From contig CP154954.1 of NCBI GenBank assembly GCA_039621445.1, positions 25,494,954 to 25,558,953 on the forward strand: a DNA stretch of 64,000 bases, in the 5' to 3' direction. This document shows positions 48,665 through 59,855 of the stretch, one piece after another (the first letter of the stretch is position 1; each line of letters opens with the position of its first letter). The notes beneath the pieces are model-generated. The model saw only the letters and a list, made by a program, of their open reading frames with translations. It was not told where the DNA came from and made no database searches. The position numbers were made by a program, and so were the translations under genes. Origin of the DNA: Euglena gracilis. Taxonomy: Eukaryota; Euglenida; Euglenophyceae; Euglenales.

Positions 48665-48865
48665 GATGCAGGCCAATGTACCTGACCCCCACCCACCCCC
48701 ACGCCTGTCTTGACACCGCCATTCCGGTGGATGGCTCTGGTGCTCGTCGCGTGGTCCCAATCGGTCTTGTGCTGCCACCATCTGGGGTCACATTTTATGG
48801 GCAGGCTTGATTGATCCGAAATGGTCTCGGTAACCAAATCAGATTTCATTCACATTGCAGAACCG

Positions 48866-50215
<1,350 letters not shown>

Positions 50216-50545
50216 TAGCAACCCCCCCAAAAATAACACCCCTTGGGGTATTATTTTTTCGCCCGAAGTCCCGGCCCAAGGGGGGGGTATTACTTGGGGG
50301 GAAGGTAATAGCTCCCCAAGGTTTTCAAAAATTTTCGAAGCCCCATAGAACCCAGAATAGCACCCAAAACCCCCCATTTATTGCATTTTCTCATGAAATT
50401 TAGCATTTTTGGAGGCCTCGTGATCAATATCAAGGTCAATATCTGGGTCGTCGGCCTGAAATTTGGGGGGGGGGGTATTAACTCGGTCGCCTCCCGGCCC
50501 AGGGGGGGGGGGTATAACTTGGGAGAGGGTTTACGTCAAAATTTT
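50216..50545 (-). repeat. repeat family T, copy 2 (inverted)
   Basis: Ends with AACCCCCCCAAAAATAACAC and GGTATAACTTGGGAGAGG. Inner motifs match 13186-13575 on the other strand. Confidence 0.6.
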
Positions 50546-51485
50546 CCATACCCCTATGTTTTGTGTGTGAAAATCTGAGACCAGCCGTTGAGAGCAAAAA
50601 ATTTTGCGATTTGATGCCCCATTCCCACACTGTACGTGTTTGTGTTGCTTGCTCCACACTTATGATGATGATCATCACACGCTCCATATGCTCCAGCTAC
50701 AAGTTTTGGTATCTCCCAATCCACAGAAGTTGCCATATGCTGTGAAAATGACTTTTTTTGAATCAAGCGGTGCAAACCGCCTCCGTTTTCTAGCACCCCC
50801 TCCCCCCCCCCCCCGGCAGGGCTGTACGGGAAGGCCTGGTGGGGGGGGGGTCGGACCCCCACCAAAGGTGAGGGGGTCGTGGGAGGTGGGGGGTGGGGTC
50901 GACCCCCACCACCCACCAGGGCACCCGCTCAAAAAAAAATTTCTTTTGGCTGCCCTGTGTGGTCCAAAGTGTGCCGGCCATGTTCTGGCAGCAACAGCCC
51001 CCTCCCTGCACTGACAGCACAGGCCCCCCGCCCCATCACGCCGACTCAGTAGCTCGGGGCCCTCCATCACACCGGTGGCCCCGGCCAACACCCCACGCCT
51101 CAGGCGGTCGCCTGAGAAGAACCGGCATTCCGACAAGCCCTTTCCTTTTGTTGTGACGGGGCGCTTCTCCGGTTTTCGAGACCAGAAACACCCCTCTTCC
51201 CCTGGGGTCGGTTATTTTTACCTATTCTCTGGTTTGACCCTAAACGCATCTTTACCCTTAAATTGCTGATGCCCAACATGCTCTGCATACATTTTGGGAC
51301 AGTCTCTAGGGAGGAGACCCTGCATCGACGCAGGCAAGCACCTCCAGCGACAAATCCCGACAAATCTGACAAATTCAACAATTATGGAAATTTAGCATGT
51401 GCCTCTAGTAATATACCCAGTTCATTTTTGCTTTATTTTTTGGGGACGAGATTTGGGGGTTTGCTTTGCTCGTAGGTTGTCATAA
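50546..51485. other. spacer with one CAGGGC-ended candidate element
   Basis: CAGGGCTGTACGGGAAGGCC at about 50817 begins like the small intron at 53579 and the intron at 57662. A possible right end GGCTGCCCTG lies at about 50960. The flanking 8-mers differ (CCCCCCGG against TGTGGTCC), so I do not call it firmly. Confidence 0.3.
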
Positions 51486-51752
51486 CCCAAATTCACGCTC
51501 CACGTCATCAATGACGCTTTTGGTTTGTATGTGTACCGCGAAAGGAGTTCCTATGCCATAGAAAGTCTGATAAGGGAAGATCACCATCCCATAGAGAAAC
51601 CATATGGTGGACCACACCTTATTTGGCTTGGAAAAGAAGTCCCTGACTGGTTTTTGGAAGAGTGTAAATTAAACCGAATTCCCAGAACAACAATTGACAA
51701 AGAAACAAAAGGCAAAGAATATCTACGGCTTCTGCTTCTGGAGGGTTCATGA
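51486..51752 (+). CDS. possible C-terminal exon of unknown protein
   Basis: An 88-codon open frame to a TGA with balanced, AT-richer codon use. It reads INDAFGLYVYRERSSYAIES, then EKPYGGPHLIWLGKEVPDWF and an end KGKEYLRLLLLEGS. It looks like a globular protein rather than the Ser/Pro linkers elsewhere. No family is recognised. It starts after an in-frame TAA, and no clear acceptor was chosen. It could be a terminal exon or part of a captured foreign or mobile gene. Confidence 0.35.
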   Translation, partial: PKFTLHVINDAFGLYVYRERSSYAIESLIREDHHPIEKPYGGPHLIWLGKEVPDWFLEECKLNRIPRTTIDKETKGKEYLRLLLLEGS

Positions 51753-53483
51753 GAGTACCCCCCCCCCTCCGGGGTACACAGGGAAAACGAAGGCAGAGCA
51801 TTCTTCGATTGGGCTGCTTCAACGGGAGGGGATACATCTTTCCACAGGGTTCTGAAGGCACACATTTGGAATGCAATTTTTGAGTTTCATTGAGCTTCCG
51901 CATTCTGCAGAGGCTTTTGAGGGGAACGAAACGGGATCGCAGTTGTCACCTTCCGCCCCCTTGGCTCCACAAATATGCTCAGGGTTTGGCATCCCCCGTT
52001 GTACGTATGATTCCACACAATTGGCCCCTTGGGGGGGGGTCATTTCCGTTTGGGCAATTTGGCCCGTTTTCCTGTGCTGTCCACCGGGGTGACAACCGGC
52101 GTCGATCACCTGTTCTGACGTCCAGTTGGGGGGAGGGGACGATGCAAGCAGAATAGAAACCATGTTTCTGATCCCTGTGAGGAGGCGTTGAGCCGGTGGC
52201 CAAGTGACAGTGTTGCTGGATGTGCAACGGCTTGGGCCCATCACCAAATGCTGGGGCTTCCCTCTTTGATGGCACCATATATATACCCGGCTCCCGCCCC
52301 CTGCCCGCCCACCCGCCCGCCTGCCCCCCCCCCCTGCCTGTCGACCTGACTTGCACGTGTGTCGATTCACTCCCGCACAGACAATTGCCCACTCCCGCAC
52401 AGGCCCTCGCCGACTGCTGGCCCCCTCATCACCCTGCCATTTCCAAAGCCAGTCTCTGTCCGGGCTTTTTTTAAGGAAGGTCGCACCCCCCAGGGAAATG
52501 CAATGGGCAGGGGGTTTGGCATTTCAGTCCCCCCCCCTGAGTGGTTTGAAGTGGGTACTGCTATGGTAGTTTTTTTTTGGGTTTTTTTTTGCTCTTTCGA
52601 CGCCTCACCGGAATTTGAGGCACCACAAGGGTGGAGACAGCGAAGCCTGCTCTGACTGACTGTCTGACCCAACCCACTCCCGCGAAAAGCTCCCCAGCCT
52701 CGACTTCTGACCATCCTGCACAGCTCCTCGCCCCGTCCTAGACACCACAGCTTTCCGTCTGGTTCTGCAGTCTTCAGCACCCCAGCCGATGCCTGATACC
52801 GGCACAGAACGTTGACTCTTAGTGCTTTCAGATCCTGTTTCACGGTATGTGTTCGAAGAGTGCCGAGAACGCAACTGGGGATGCAGGCGGGCATCAACAA
52901 AGTCTTGCTCGTTCTTGCTGTCTTTTTTCTCTCCATTGTGCAGGTGCACCAGTGCACCCCCTAAAGAAATCCTTTCTGGAGTAGGCAGATGGGGAGTGGT
53001 GAATCAAAGGTGAAGGGTCTAATCGAACATTTCTGGTTTTCACCCATATTTTGTTTTGGGGGTGCCTGGGGAACCGCCCCTTCCTCCTCCTCCTCCTCCT
53101 CCTCCTCCTCCTTCTTCTTCAAGGAACTTTTTCCCTCCAAGCAGGGTGAAATCCCTGGGTCCGAGGGGGTATTACCGGGTCTGGCCGACCTTTTTCCCCA
53201 TAGAGAAATGCCCACACAGCATAGCTTTAACGAGTTTGACATGGAAGAGTTAGCCCGAGGAACATGTGATGGGCCATTTATCAAAAATACACAATGTGGT
53301 GTCCCTTAAACCACAAGAAGGAGAAGAAGAAGAAGAAGAAGAAGAAGAGGCGGAGGAGGGGGAAGAGGAGGAGGTGGTGGTGGTGGAGGAGGAGGAGGAT
53401 GAGGGGGAAGAGGAAGGAACACTGCACTTTGCCCACCTATTTGTCCAACCGTTGCCATCACCCTCTCCTCCTTCTCCCCGCAG
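51753..53483. other. spacer with purine and TCC tracts
   Basis: TCC repeats at 53082-53120 and GAAGAA/GAGGAG repeats at about 53310-53420 face each other as complementary tracts about 250 bases apart. ORFs through them (EEEE, SSSS) are artefacts. No other exon is supported. Confidence 0.5.
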
Positions 53484-53575
53484 CCCCTCCACTCGGCCGG
53501 GCGATGGACAACCTTCTCCAGGCCAACACCCCCGTCCAGCGCGAGGGCGCCCAGCCCACGCCCAGCTTTCCCCCC
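53484..53575 (+). CDS. upstream exon of the TTD14-like gene (tentative)
   Basis: The acceptor CTTCTCCCCGCAG opens the frame, with an internal Met: MDNLLQANTPVQREG, then AQPTPSFPP. It ends at codon phase 0 where a transposon-like intron begins. Removing that intron by the CAG/CTG rule joins it in frame to GSLPSSPQVSFLTALGQ. It is Pro/Ser-rich with no catalytic motif. The link to the NTPase exons 3 kb downstream is inferred from strand, spacing and shared intron type. Confidence 0.45.
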
Positions 53576-53658
53576 GGCCAGGGCTGGCCGGGAAGCCCCG
53601 AGACCTTGACAGGGGTCAACCCCCCCCCCACCAAGCCTTCCCGTACCGCCCTGCCTCC
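53576..53658 (+). other. nonconventional intron, 83 bases
   Basis: The element 53579-53653 has the inverted ends CAGGGCTGGCCGGGAAG and CTTCCCGTACCGCCCTG. Flanking 8-mers are CCCCCGGC (53571-53578) and CCTCCGGC (53654-53661), 7 of 8 identical. Cutting 3 bases before CAG and 5 after CTG keeps the frame. There is no GT at the 5' end. At 83 bases it is short for its class. Confidence 0.6.
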
Positions 53659-53721
53659 GGCAGCCTGCCCTCCTCCCCGCAGGTCAGCTTCCTCACCGCC
53701 CTGGGGCAGGCAAGCAAAGGG
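53659..53721 (+). CDS. upstream exon of the TTD14-like gene (tentative)
   Basis: 21 codons, GSLPSSPQVSFLTALGQASK then Gly, ending before GTGGGT. The phase does not match the exon at 54936 directly, so either a small exon lies between (54300-54400 is GC-rich, with MVLTNSPPPRPARPPPP in one frame) or one boundary is wrong. Confidence 0.35.
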
Positions 53722-53855
53722 GTGGGTGGCCAACCCCCCCCCCCCCCGCGGGCGCGTGGAAACTGTTTCGCCGGCACGCTTGGAGGAGTGATTCCGCAAA
53801 GTGGAGCCTCCCACAGTACCCCACATTTAAGGGTGGGGGCTCCATTTTATGCCAT

Positions 53856-54013
53856 GTATGTATATATACATGTATATGTATATATGTACATATATACATA
53901 TACATGTATATATACACGTACATATATGTATGTGTATCTGTATGTGTGTATATATACGTATATGACACACATATGTGTATACACACGTATGTATATGTAT
54001 ATGCACGTGTGTG

Positions 54014-54045
<32 letters not shown>

Positions 54046-54200
54046 TGTATGTATGTATGTATGTATGTATGTATGTATGTATGTATGTATGTATGTATGT
54101 ATGTATGTATGTATGTATGTATGTATGTATGTATGTATGTATGTATGTATGTATATGTATATATGTATACATATGATAATATATGTATGCATATATGTAT
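53856..54200 (+). repeat. TATA/TATG microsatellite
   Basis: TA/CA-rich units followed by pure TATG repeats (54017-54150). Same unit and orientation as the tracts at 5498 and 61646. Confidence 0.95.
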
Positions 54201-54935
54201 GTGGGCTGGCCCTTGGGCTTGGGCCAGGTCGGGGCGGGACGCGCGCATCAGGTCCCCTCCTCCTCCCCACGGCGGCCCCCCTGCCAACCAGCCCCCGCCC
54301 CGTGCCAGCCGCCCCGCCCCCTCGCCATGGTGCTGACCAACTCCCCGCCCCCCCGCCCCGCCAGGCCACCTCCCCCCGCCCTGGGCCGGACTGGGGGGGT
54401 GGAGGGGGGCGGACGGCATTCTGTTTCAGGCAAGTGCTTTTTTCAATTTTGGGGGTATTTTAAGGCTTTTTGAGGCATTTATTTTCCAAGGCACAGTCCG
54501 GACATCAAACCAACGTCGGTCCGATTCAAAAGCCAAAAAAAAAGTCGAAAAACTCATTTAGGTGGATGGCAGTTTTCCAGCGATGCCAAAAAAAATCATT
54601 TTTTTCCCGGGTTAGCTTGTTTTGCCAATATTTTTCTTCATTATTTATTGCTAGGTCAGAGAAAATTCTGCCAAAATGACTGATGTTGACTGACTGGTGT
54701 TTTGAGGCATTTTAAGGCGCATCGTGTTGTTTCAGGTTTTTTAAGTTGCGGTATTGCCTAGGTGGGTGAGGGGTGTGGTTTGGTGGCCAATGGGGGGGGG
54801 ACCGCAAACAGGGGATCGGGGCACCCCACACACCCATAAATTAATGGAATTTAATTGATTTATTTTTTTTAATTAATCAACTAAAAGCGTGTCCCAAACG
54901 CCATTCTTGTTCTGACGCATCATCACATTTGAAAG
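54201..54935. other. intron-like spacer
   Basis: GC-rich at 54210-54415, with a possible small exon that I could not frame, then AT-rich without features to 54900. Confidence 0.3.
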
Positions 54936-55102
54936 GATCGGCATTGCAAATCGGTGCGCGTCGGACAAGCGGCCAGCAGCCCCGCCCGGCGCCCAAGCTG
55001 GGGGCGCGGTCCCCCTGGAAGGGCCGGCTAGGCAGCAGCCGCATGTCCAAGACCGAGTCCCTCGCCAACAAGCAAGGCTCCATGGCCGCAGCCGGCTCGA
55101 GC
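54936..55102 (+). CDS. upstream basic exon of the TTD14-like gene
   Basis: A possible acceptor TTTGAAAG precedes it. The frame reads IGARRTSGQQPRPAPKLG, then RSPWKGRLGSSRMSKTESLA and MAAAGSS, ending at AGC|GTTGGT in phase 0. It joins in phase to GTG CCC at 56611 across an intron that contains a 450-base inverted-repeat element. Basic and Ser-rich, it is probably a disordered region N-terminal to the NTPase domain. The 5' boundary is tentative. Confidence 0.45.
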
Positions 55103-55979
55103 GTTGGTTGAGAGACACGTTCAAGAGGCAAATACCCCCTCCGTTGTAAGGCAGGGTGCGCTGTGGCCAACGAGGGTTGCTGGGGGTGGTGGCGTCGGGC
55201 TACGCGTCCAAACAGTGTACAGTTGTAGTGATCTTTTCGAAGGGGTTGCATATTTTTTCCCTCATAAACCAGGGTTTTGCCAAAAAAAAACACAACAGAC
55301 AGTTCAGAGTGTGTCTCTGAGGTGGGAGATATCCAAGAAAGTTGTGTTTTTGAGGCATTTGCATTTGCATAGTAAATTGTTGAATGGCTGGCCATTCCTT
55401 TGTTTGGTTAGCCTGGGGGGGGAGAGGTGCTCAAGAACAGACTTGTTCACTCCGTCGGCTAGGGCTCCTCTGCTTGCACCCTGTACTTGGAAGGGTAAAT
55501 CTGATCCCCCCTGCCTGCCAGAAAGGTTCGCTGATCAATGTACTCCACACAGTGGCAGTTAAACCAGCTTTTGTGTGCAGGTCCTCCTCCAAAAATAAAG
55601 ATGAGTGTTGAACCAACATGAAAGGGAGGGTCCTCCAAAGGACTCCTCAAAGAGAGGTCCTCCAAAAGTTCGTCGGAAATTTTCCATTACTTTGTCTCCG
55701 ATTATGTTCCAAAATAGGTGTTTCCAAATCAGAAGCAGAGATTCTGCTGTGCCCTTTTTGACGCATACTGAGTACAAAAATGAGAACCACAAACGCTTAC
55801 ATTTTCAGCGTTTTCTTTCAGTCTCGATTCCGTCAACTTTTTTCAGTCTCCATTAAAAAGCAATCTTTCAATTATGATTGGTTTCCCAAAATGCTTGAGG
55901 TTTTTCCACATTTTTTTAAAGGTTTGGAAATCAAGATATATATATATAAGGTAGCAAGAGTTTACTCGGCCCACGGGCC

Positions 55980-56429
55980 GAGTAAAGTCTCCAGGGGGGG
56001 GGTCCGTGTAGCATCCCCCACGCCCAAGCTTCGGGAAAATTCGGGGCTATTTCTCGGGATAGGGTTAGGGTTCCGACCGGATTCCGGGACGGCGCCCCCA
56101 TTTGGAATTTAGGGAGAGGTTCGGCCGCATTGCCGACAGTTTCCGACCGAATTAGGGTCGAATTGCGGTAAAATTACGACGAAAGGGCGACCCAAAAATC
56201 TTCAAAACGGCGACCTAACTTCCGGCCTAACTTTATCCCTAAAACGCGCCAATTTTCTGTGCGCCGATTCTTACCCTAACCATATTCCTCTGATAATAAG
56301 TGCGGAATCTCCCCGGATCCGACAGATTTGGCCCGGATCCGGCGCTGTTCCGGGGCCCCGCGGGGCCGAAACGGGGGGAACGGGGGACGCGGGGGATGCT
56401 ACACGGACCCCCCCCTGGAGACTTTACTC
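55980..56429 (+). mobile_element. 450-base element with long inverted ends
   Basis: About 44 bases at each end are inverted copies: AGTAAAGTCTCCAGGGGGGG, then TCCGTGTAGCATCCCCC on the left, and GGGGGATGCTACACGGA, then CCTGGAGACTTTACT on the right. The interior is unlike its surroundings: repeated TTCCGACCG, CGGATCCGG and AGGGTTAGGG motifs, and no coding capacity. Outside the left end is the palindrome TTTACTCGGCCC-AC-GGGCCGAGTAAA (halves at about 55963 and 55977). I found no clear target duplication. Confidence 0.75.
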
Positions 56430-56610
56430 TAAAGTCTTGCTAAAGTCTTGCTGCCATATATAAATATAATATATGTTATATACTAATAGACGTGTATATG
56501 TGCATATATATATATATATATATATCTGTATGTATAATAGATATAATTATAATATACAAAATAAACGAAACCGCTGAATTCTCCGTCACCGTGGAGCCAG
56601 CCCTCAAGAG
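56430..56610 (+). other. 3' part of intron
   Basis: TA-rich tract (56450-56530) and a short spacer before the acceptor CCCTCAAGAG at 56610. Confidence 0.4.
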
Positions 56611-56779
56611 GTGCCCAACGCTGGCGCCTCCGGCTTCGAGGGGGCCCCGGGGTCGATCCATGAGCCGCCGGAGCTGGACCTCGACGCGGACCTGGAGAAG
56701 GAGCTGTCCCTGGAGCCGGAGGTGGTGGAGGAGGTGCCCCACGTGTTCCGGATCGTCCTGACGGGAGGGCCCTGTGGGG
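56611..56779 (+). CDS. TTD14-like NTPase, exon with start of P-loop
   Basis: 56 codons plus one base: a linker ending ELDLDADLEKELSLEPEVVE, then VPHVFRIVLTGGPCG. This is the first beta strand and the Walker A loop of an AAA_28-type P-loop NTPase, as in TTD14 (TRPL translocation defect 14), a GTP-binding protein linked to membrane traffic in Drosophila photoreceptors. The exon ends inside the Walker A glycines at G|GT (intron 56780-57206), so the nucleotide-binding loop is split. An in-frame TGA at about 56572 requires an acceptor between there and 56611; AG at 56609-56610 keeps phase with the exon ending at 55102. Confidence 0.8.
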
Positions 56780-57206
56780 GTGTGCCATCCTTCCGGAAAT
56801 TCCTGCTCTTGCGGTGGACCATGCTCAATGATGATTTCGACTCCCCCGTTGGCACTCTTTCTCCGTTGGGTTGTATAATAACGTTCTGTGTTCTTTGTCA
56901 TCCCCATCCCAGGCCTGAAACCCCATATGGGTGGTGGGTGGGGGGTCGACCCTCTCCCATTTTTTGTGGGTGCCCCCCCCCACCAGGACGGATTTGAGGT
57001 GGGAGTTTTTTTAAATTTTCTCTTCGGCTCCAAAGGAATTTACGCTTGTGCGGTGCTGTGGTGGGGGTGGGGATCGGCCCCCAGACCTTCCGGTGCAACC
57101 CCGCGCCCCCTCGTTGGTGCAGCACGGAGTCTGCCGCCACCGCCGTCAGTCTGGAGCCACCCCCCCACCCATGACGTCCCTCCCCGCCTGCCGGTTTCCC
57201 TCGCAG

Positions 57207-57262
57207 GTAAGACGACTGCGCTCTCCACCATCGCGGACTACCTCCGGTCCCTGGGCACCCAG
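57207..57262 (+). CDS. TTD14-like NTPase, exon with GKTT
   Basis: The acceptor TTTCCCTCGCAG and the donor CAG|GTCCGT bound GKTTALSTIADYLRSLGTQ. Together with the previous exon this completes GxxxxGKT and the helix that follows it. The flanking introns are ordinary GT-AG. The phase-1 entry is unambiguous because GG+T restores glycine. Confidence 0.88.
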
Positions 57263-57568
57263 GTCCGTGTGCTCCCCAGCCCTGTGCCGCGCCTGCCAGC
57301 GGGCGGTGCGTGGCAGCATTATCTCTGCAACACGGCTGATGGCGCATCACGTGCTGTGCAGCTTTTCGTTCGGCGGTAGAGCATAGGATGGCCCCCAAAG
57401 TTCGATGGGAATCGGGCAATTTCACGGGAACTGCAAGAAAACGGTGAAAACACAGCCCGGCTATCCACCCAAATTTTCCCCCTGAGACCCCCCCCCCATA
57501 GCTTACATTTGCGTACGTTTCGAAAGTGAGCTTTTCGTCCGCTGGCAGCGCTGCCCCGCCCCCCACAG

Positions 57569-57658
57569 GTGTTCATGGTGCCGGAGAACGCCACCATCTT
57601 CGCCAACGGCGGGGCGGGCTTCCCGGTGCACTCCTCCAAGGCGCAGCAGATGTGCTGG
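57569..57658 (+). CDS. TTD14-like NTPase, VPENATIF exon
   Basis: The acceptor CCCCCCACAG opens VFMVPENATIFANGGAGFPV and then HSSKAQQMCW. VPE.AT..F..G is the second strand and loop of this family. The exon ends at TGG, three bases before the CAGGGCTG end of a transposon-like intron. No GT donor exists at the point where the protein must be cut. Confidence 0.85.
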
Positions 57659-57789
57659 GAGCAGGGCTGTGCAGGAATCCCCACAACCTTATGGGGGGGG
57701 GGTCGACCCCCCACCCCCATCCTGGTGGTCGGGGGGGGGGGGTCCCGACAACCCCTCCCCGCCAGGCTTTCCCGTGCAGCCCTGGCCGG
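57659..57789 (+). other. nonconventional intron, 131 bases
   Basis: The element 57662-57784 has the inverted ends CAGGGCTGTGCAGGAA and TTTCCCGTGCAGCCCTG. Flanking 8-mers are GCTGGGAG and GCCGGGAG (7 of 8). The intron runs from 3 bases before CAG to 5 after CTG, giving TGG|GAG and no frame change. Intron ends are GAG...CGG, not GT-AG. The interior has GGTCGACCC and paired G/C runs. Confidence 0.82.
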
Positions 57790-57825
57790 GAGAGCTCCCG
57801 CATCATGTGCCAGATGAAGATGGAG
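57790..57825 (+). CDS. TTD14-like NTPase, 12-codon micro-exon
   Basis: ESSRIMCQMKME only, framed on both sides by transposon-like introns. With the next exon it gives MCQMKMEDCF, the helix that in this family carries an (I/M)Q.(A)LED(T/A)F-like pattern. The helix is continuous only if both flanking introns are cut by the CAG/CTG rule. Confidence 0.8.
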
Positions 57826-58453
57826 GGCCAGCGGCCCCTTGGCGCCACCCCCCCCCGGTCGGGACGCTCTTGTTTGAAAAGAATGGAAGTGTTTTTTTGC
57901 CGCTGCGGCCCATCCCCCTGGGCACTCTGGGCATTGGTGAGACGCCGCCAAAGTTTCGGTATTTCGGCATCGACCTCGCCAAAATTTTGATGTCGACCTC
58001 TGCTACCCTTCACATTCCCCGAAAAGAGGTGCCTCATCATCGTCGCCATTACTGAGTCGGGATTTGAATTCTTTTTTGATGTTTCCCAGGGCGTTTTGTG
58101 TCTCGCCGCCAAGTAACATAGGGGCCTTTGTTTTGCACAGGAGGATGGCAGGAGGTCGATGGCCCCGCTTCCCGTCTCGTTTCTGAGATGGATGCAGCCA
58201 TGCCCCGACGTACCCGGCTCGGCCTCCTCCACCTGAGATTGCCATCCTGGAGGCATCAACAGAGTGCAAATTGCATTATTTCCTGGAACAGCAGAAAGTT
58301 GCCCACGTGTTGAAAACGTGGTGGTTTTTGGAAGGCCTGGAAGTGACAGGGAGACAACAAGAAGGCCAGCCAGTGCAAGATCATTCGAGGGCAAGTATTA
58401 CCCCAACCCCGGGGGGGGGGGGGCAGGAGAGTGGGCAATGCACCGCTGCGGGG
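57826..58453 (+). other. nonconventional intron, 628 bases
   Basis: The element 57829-58448 has the ends CAGCGGCCCCTTGGC and GCAATGCACCGCTG (inverted, imperfect). Flanking 8-mers are TGGAGGGC (57821-57828) and CGGGGGAC (58449-58456), 5 of 8 identical. The rule (3 before CAG, 5 after CTG) joins GAG|GAC, giving the family's Glu-Asp. Any cut outside the few G bases shared at the junction loses Glu-Asp or the frame. The interior is largely unique sequence with a 12-G run near 58421. Confidence 0.78.
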
Positions 58454-58549
58454 GACTGCTTCATCCAGATCGCGAAGTCGAGCGGCAAGCCCACCGTGGT
58501 GCTGTGCGACCGCGGGACGATGGACGCTGCAGCCTACATGGACTCGCAG
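58454..58549 (+). CDS. TTD14-like NTPase, Walker-B-like exon
   Basis: 32 codons: DCFIQIAKSSGKPTVVLC, then DRGTMDAAAYMDSQ. PTVVLCDRGTMD is the acidic strand/DRG motif diagnostic of the AAA_28/TTD14 group. The donor CAG|GTCTGA opens an ordinary GT-AG intron of 1,085 bases, in phase 0. Confidence 0.88.
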
Positions 58550-59634
58550 GTCTGACCCCACCCCACCTTTGAAGAGTACTGGCTGGGGCTCAAATGATCC
58601 GTCGAATGAAGCCCGATGTGTAGAGACCAGGTCAAGCGCATTGGCTGGAAATTTCGAGTTTGCTGAAAAAGGCTCCAGGCTAACTCCCATCCCCTGGGTT
58701 GGGGTCCCAATGCTGGGAGCAGACCAGCGCTCGCACCCAACGTAGGAAACATGGAGGTGGAGATGTGAAAGCAAAAAGAGCAAGGCATTTTTTGATTTTG
58801 AAGTTCCATACAAAACGTTGCATACAAAATTGATCAGGAAAAAAATTGGTTGGGCAAAAATCGCCCAAATATTTCCTCAGCATTTTAAGGATTCCGCCCA
58901 ATTTTTTCACCGACTGTGCACTTGAAGCATCTCCAGAAAAAGATATACCAAATGGTTGTTTTCTGGATGAATTCTGGTTTTTGTTCCTTTTTTCTGAACT
59001 CAATCTAATGAATTCTGGATAAAAGGAAGGGACATATGCCAAGGGGCTAAGGGCTGATAACTCGGTGGCCGAGAGTTCAGCGCCGGACCGAGGGGTCGTG
59101 CATTGATTGTCATTCAGCATCATGTTTTCTAGAAGGAGAACCACCACTCACTTATTTCCAGACCAATTACCATAGTTTGGGTGCCCAAATATGTGCCCAA
59201 TTTTTCCGCAATCAATTTTTCCTGAACTAATTTATACAGGACCAATTTTTGACCCCTCCCCCAGTATTTTTCAACCCGATTTTGGCCTAATTTAGGAATC
59301 CATTTCAAAATGCAACGGCGTTATTGTCCACGACGATTAAATCAGGAGTAAGGCCGAGGCTGGAAATAGGCTAGCTGGCTGACCTCCCCAGCAGCTTCAC
59401 CAATAAAGGGATTCAGGAGGTTTTCGCATCATATCAGCAGTGCAGCATGGCAATTCTGCTTTTCTTTGAGTCTTCTTTTGCTTACAGGTTTATTCATGTT
59501 TTTCTAATACGTTTCACCTGCATTATTCCGATCGATTGTAGTGTGGTGGCATCTAGGCAGAGCAACATCTCATGGAGCGAAAAGGACCGTGCCAGGATGG
59601 GGGTTTGTGGCACCTCCGTGCAATGATTCCGCAG

Positions 59635-59665
59635 CGCTGGAACGAGCTAATGGAGCAGATGGGAT
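59635..59665 (+). CDS. TTD14-like NTPase, RWNELMEQMG exon
   Basis: The acceptor ATGATTCCGCAG opens RWNELMEQMG plus one base. This matches the EEW..LL.E.GW helix between the DRG strand and the RYDAVIHL strand of the family. A transposon-like intron follows. An alternative ordinary donor (ATA|GTCCGG, 59677) with acceptor GGCAG at 59860 would also keep frame, but it gives MGWPGITDML instead of the better-fitting MGWQTDML. Confidence 0.72.
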
Positions 59666-59855
59666 GGCCAGGGATAGTCCGGCGCTGTGGCAGCAAAGCG
59701 CCCCCTCCCCCTGATGGGGTCTGTCCACGGACCCGGAGGATGGCGGCTGGCTTGGTCCTGGGTGGCCCCCGCACGCCTGGTTTCAGGCATGGCGACGCAG
59801 GAGTGGCCAACGTTGGCACTCCCACTGCCCCCCCCCCGGCCGGTCCCTGAGGGCC
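59666..59855 (+). other. nonconventional intron, 190 bases, one-base offset
   Basis: The ends are CAGGGATAGTCCGGC and CCGGCCGGTCCCTG. Flanks GGGATGGC (59661-59668) and GGGCCGGC (59851-59858) match at 6 of 8, but one extra A (59850) separates CTG from the right flank, so the cut lies 6 rather than 5 bases after CTG. The alternative GT-AG reading (59677-59860) is also in frame. Confidence 0.6.

Noticed and set aside
53250-53500. Acidic or serine-rich protein exon (EEEEE/SSSSS)
   Set aside because: Simple GAAGAG and TCC repeats on the two strands explain it fully.
56058-56068. Telomere-like AGGGTTAGGG (also GGTTAGGGTTAG near 33412)
   Set aside because: Single, short, internal occurrences within other sequence; no array.
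57659-57789. GT-AG intron using GGGCT|GTGCAGG and GTGCAG
   Set aside because: The phases do not match and the family sequence across the junction would be lost; the CAG/CTG rule fits both frame and flanking repeats.
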